Source: Paenibacillus xylanilyticus (lineage in GTDB: Bacteria; Bacillota; Bacilli; Paenibacillales; Paenibacillaceae). Taken from it: 64,000 nucleotides of DNA. The stretch's first letter is position 1. Each line of letters opens with the position of its first letter. Positions 63,321-64,000 of the stretch are shown here, piece after piece. The position numbers and the translations under genes were made by a program. The stretch covers positions 310,001 through 374,000 of the forward strand of contig NZ_JABMCB010000202.1 in NCBI RefSeq assembly GCF_013359935.1, given 5' to 3'. Under the pieces are notes generated by a model. The model made no database searches and was not told the DNA's origin. It saw only the letters and a list, made by a program, of their open reading frames with translations.

Positions 63321-63332
63321 GACTATACAGTC
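63321..63332. promoter_or_regulatory. Candidate autoregulatory operator of the TetR gene
   Basis: GACTATACAGTC, 37 bases upstream of the TTG start, is similar to the palindrome at 62648. Confidence 0.45.
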
Positions 63333-63496
63333 AAGAAAGTAACTTTTTCACTAACATTCAATATACAAAATGTGTAAGAGATAGCCCTGTTGTATCGTCA
63401 GCCACCAAATTATCCATATAATTGGCCGGTGGATCGTTATATCAATAAGTAGAGAGTACGTATACGGCTATCCAGAGAGACTTCCCGGCCGCAGAC

Positions 63497-63740
63497 TCAG
63501 GATAGAAACTCTTTTCCCCATCCTCTTATAGAATCGATGATACTCGACAATTTATTTCCTTGTTCTGTGTTAGGAAGTATTCTACTTTGGGTGGCACTGT
63601 GTCGTCTACCACTCTCTTCACAATTCCATCCGCCTAGAGTTCCCTGAGCTGTAAAGTCAGCATTCGTTGTGAAATCCCCGGTATTAATCGTTTCAACTCA
63701 TTAAATCTGACCGATTTTAAAAAGGACATGAGGCCGTAAC
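63497..63740 (-). pseudogene. HxlR-family regulator, N-terminus lost, stop and frameshift
   Basis: The minus strand reads SVRFNELKRLIPGISQRMLT, then LQLREL, an in-frame TAG, ADGIVKRVVDDTVPPKVEYF, a frame change, and SIIDSIRGWGKE. This is the HxlR winged helix from its middle to its C-terminus. The N-terminal ~35 residues (WTLLIL-type region) are absent; the sequence changes into the SDR fragment of the opposite strand near 63725. Confidence 0.75.
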
Positions 63741-63909
63741 CTTATTGGAAACGGAGAAAATTAAAGCCAGAACAGTGGTCCTTGATGTCACGAACCCCAG
63801 CTCCATTCTCTCCGCAGTTGAATGGATTGAACAAGAATATGGACACCTTGATATTTTGATTAATAATGCAGGCGTCTTTTTTGATGAAAATGGAGTTGTA
63901 CCTTGGTAA
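63721..63909 (+). pseudogene. Short-chain dehydrogenase fragment lacking both ends
   Basis: The plus strand reads KGHEAVTLLETEKIKARTVV, then LDVTNPSSI and GHLDILINNAGVFF before a TAA at 63907. NNAG and LDVT are standard SDR elements. The cofactor motif TGxxxGIG and the YxxxK are missing. It faces the HxlR fragment head to head, so both lost their 5' ends at the same junction. Confidence 0.75.
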
Positions 63910-64000
63910 AACAAAGGGAATAAACTGGGTTTAATATTCAAAAAATCTGACATCCATATTTCTTATTACATTTTCTTTTCCGCGTCATTTTACCCTCGCA

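Noticed and set aside
1..64000. CRISPR arrays, tRNA or rRNA genes, prophage modules
   Set aside because: No regularly spaced repeat array, no cloverleaf-like or rRNA sequence, and no phage structural or integrase genes were recognised on either strand.

Overview
The window looks like chromosomal DNA of a Paenibacillus-type Bacillota (Firmicutes). The grounds are: mid-range base composition; strong AAGGAGG-type ribosome binding sites; three carbohydrate ABC importers that carry a lipoprotein binding protein and two permeases but no ATPase of their own; a YesM/YesN-type two-component pair inside a sugar operon; a class III fructose-1,6-bisphosphatase; and a T-box element. No rRNA, tRNA, prophage or CRISPR array was seen. 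Layout: (1) 1-8.1 kb is a plus-strand operon for a sulfated sugar or glycan: binding protein, two permeases, two Cys-type sulfatases and the formylglycine-generating enzyme (FGE) that activates them. A divergent AraC-type regulator runs off the left edge. (2) 8.3-20.9 kb is a minus-strand operon: NAD epimerase, DapA-like aldolase, Gfo/Idh oxidoreductase, LplABC-type importer, zinc-type dehydrogenase and a large secreted beta-propeller protein. It is preceded by an unusual regulator in which a GntR winged helix is fused to a cytoplasmic solute-binding-protein domain. An orphan T-box element ends this region. (3) 21-36.5 kb is a mosaic of small accessory genes: methyltransferase, Nudix, OYE/SDR/TetR cluster, MDR/TetR divergent pair, fbp, VanZ, Usp/MFS/XRE and a 2-hydroxyacid dehydrogenase. 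It also holds decayed genes, an IS3 remnant and interspersed repeats. (4) 36.7-38.5 kb is an ABC-F ATPase with a possible leader-peptide attenuator. (5) 38.7-54.6 kb is a second glycan locus on the minus strand: two permeases, binding protein, YesM-like kinase, YesN-like regulator, FAD oxidoreductase with a discoidin-like tail, SGNH hydrolase and a giant secreted multi-domain enzyme. A 42-base motif shared upstream of its first and last genes suggests one regulon. (6) 54.8-64 kb holds a decayed FGE copy, CPBP protease, NarL-type two-component system, VOC protein, DUF2239 protein, alpha/beta hydrolase, Arr rifampin ADP-ribosyltransferase, a TetR gene, and a broken HxlR/SDR pair at the right end. 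In all three glycan regions the logic looks alike: extracellular enzymes or binding proteins collect an uncommon, possibly sulfated or acetylated oligosaccharide, a shared ATPase encoded elsewhere probably drives import, and cytoplasmic enzymes strip the substituents (sulfatases, SGNH esterase) and oxidise or cleave the sugars. Substrates cannot be read from the sequence. All family names come from reading motifs and sequence character by eye; no database search was run.
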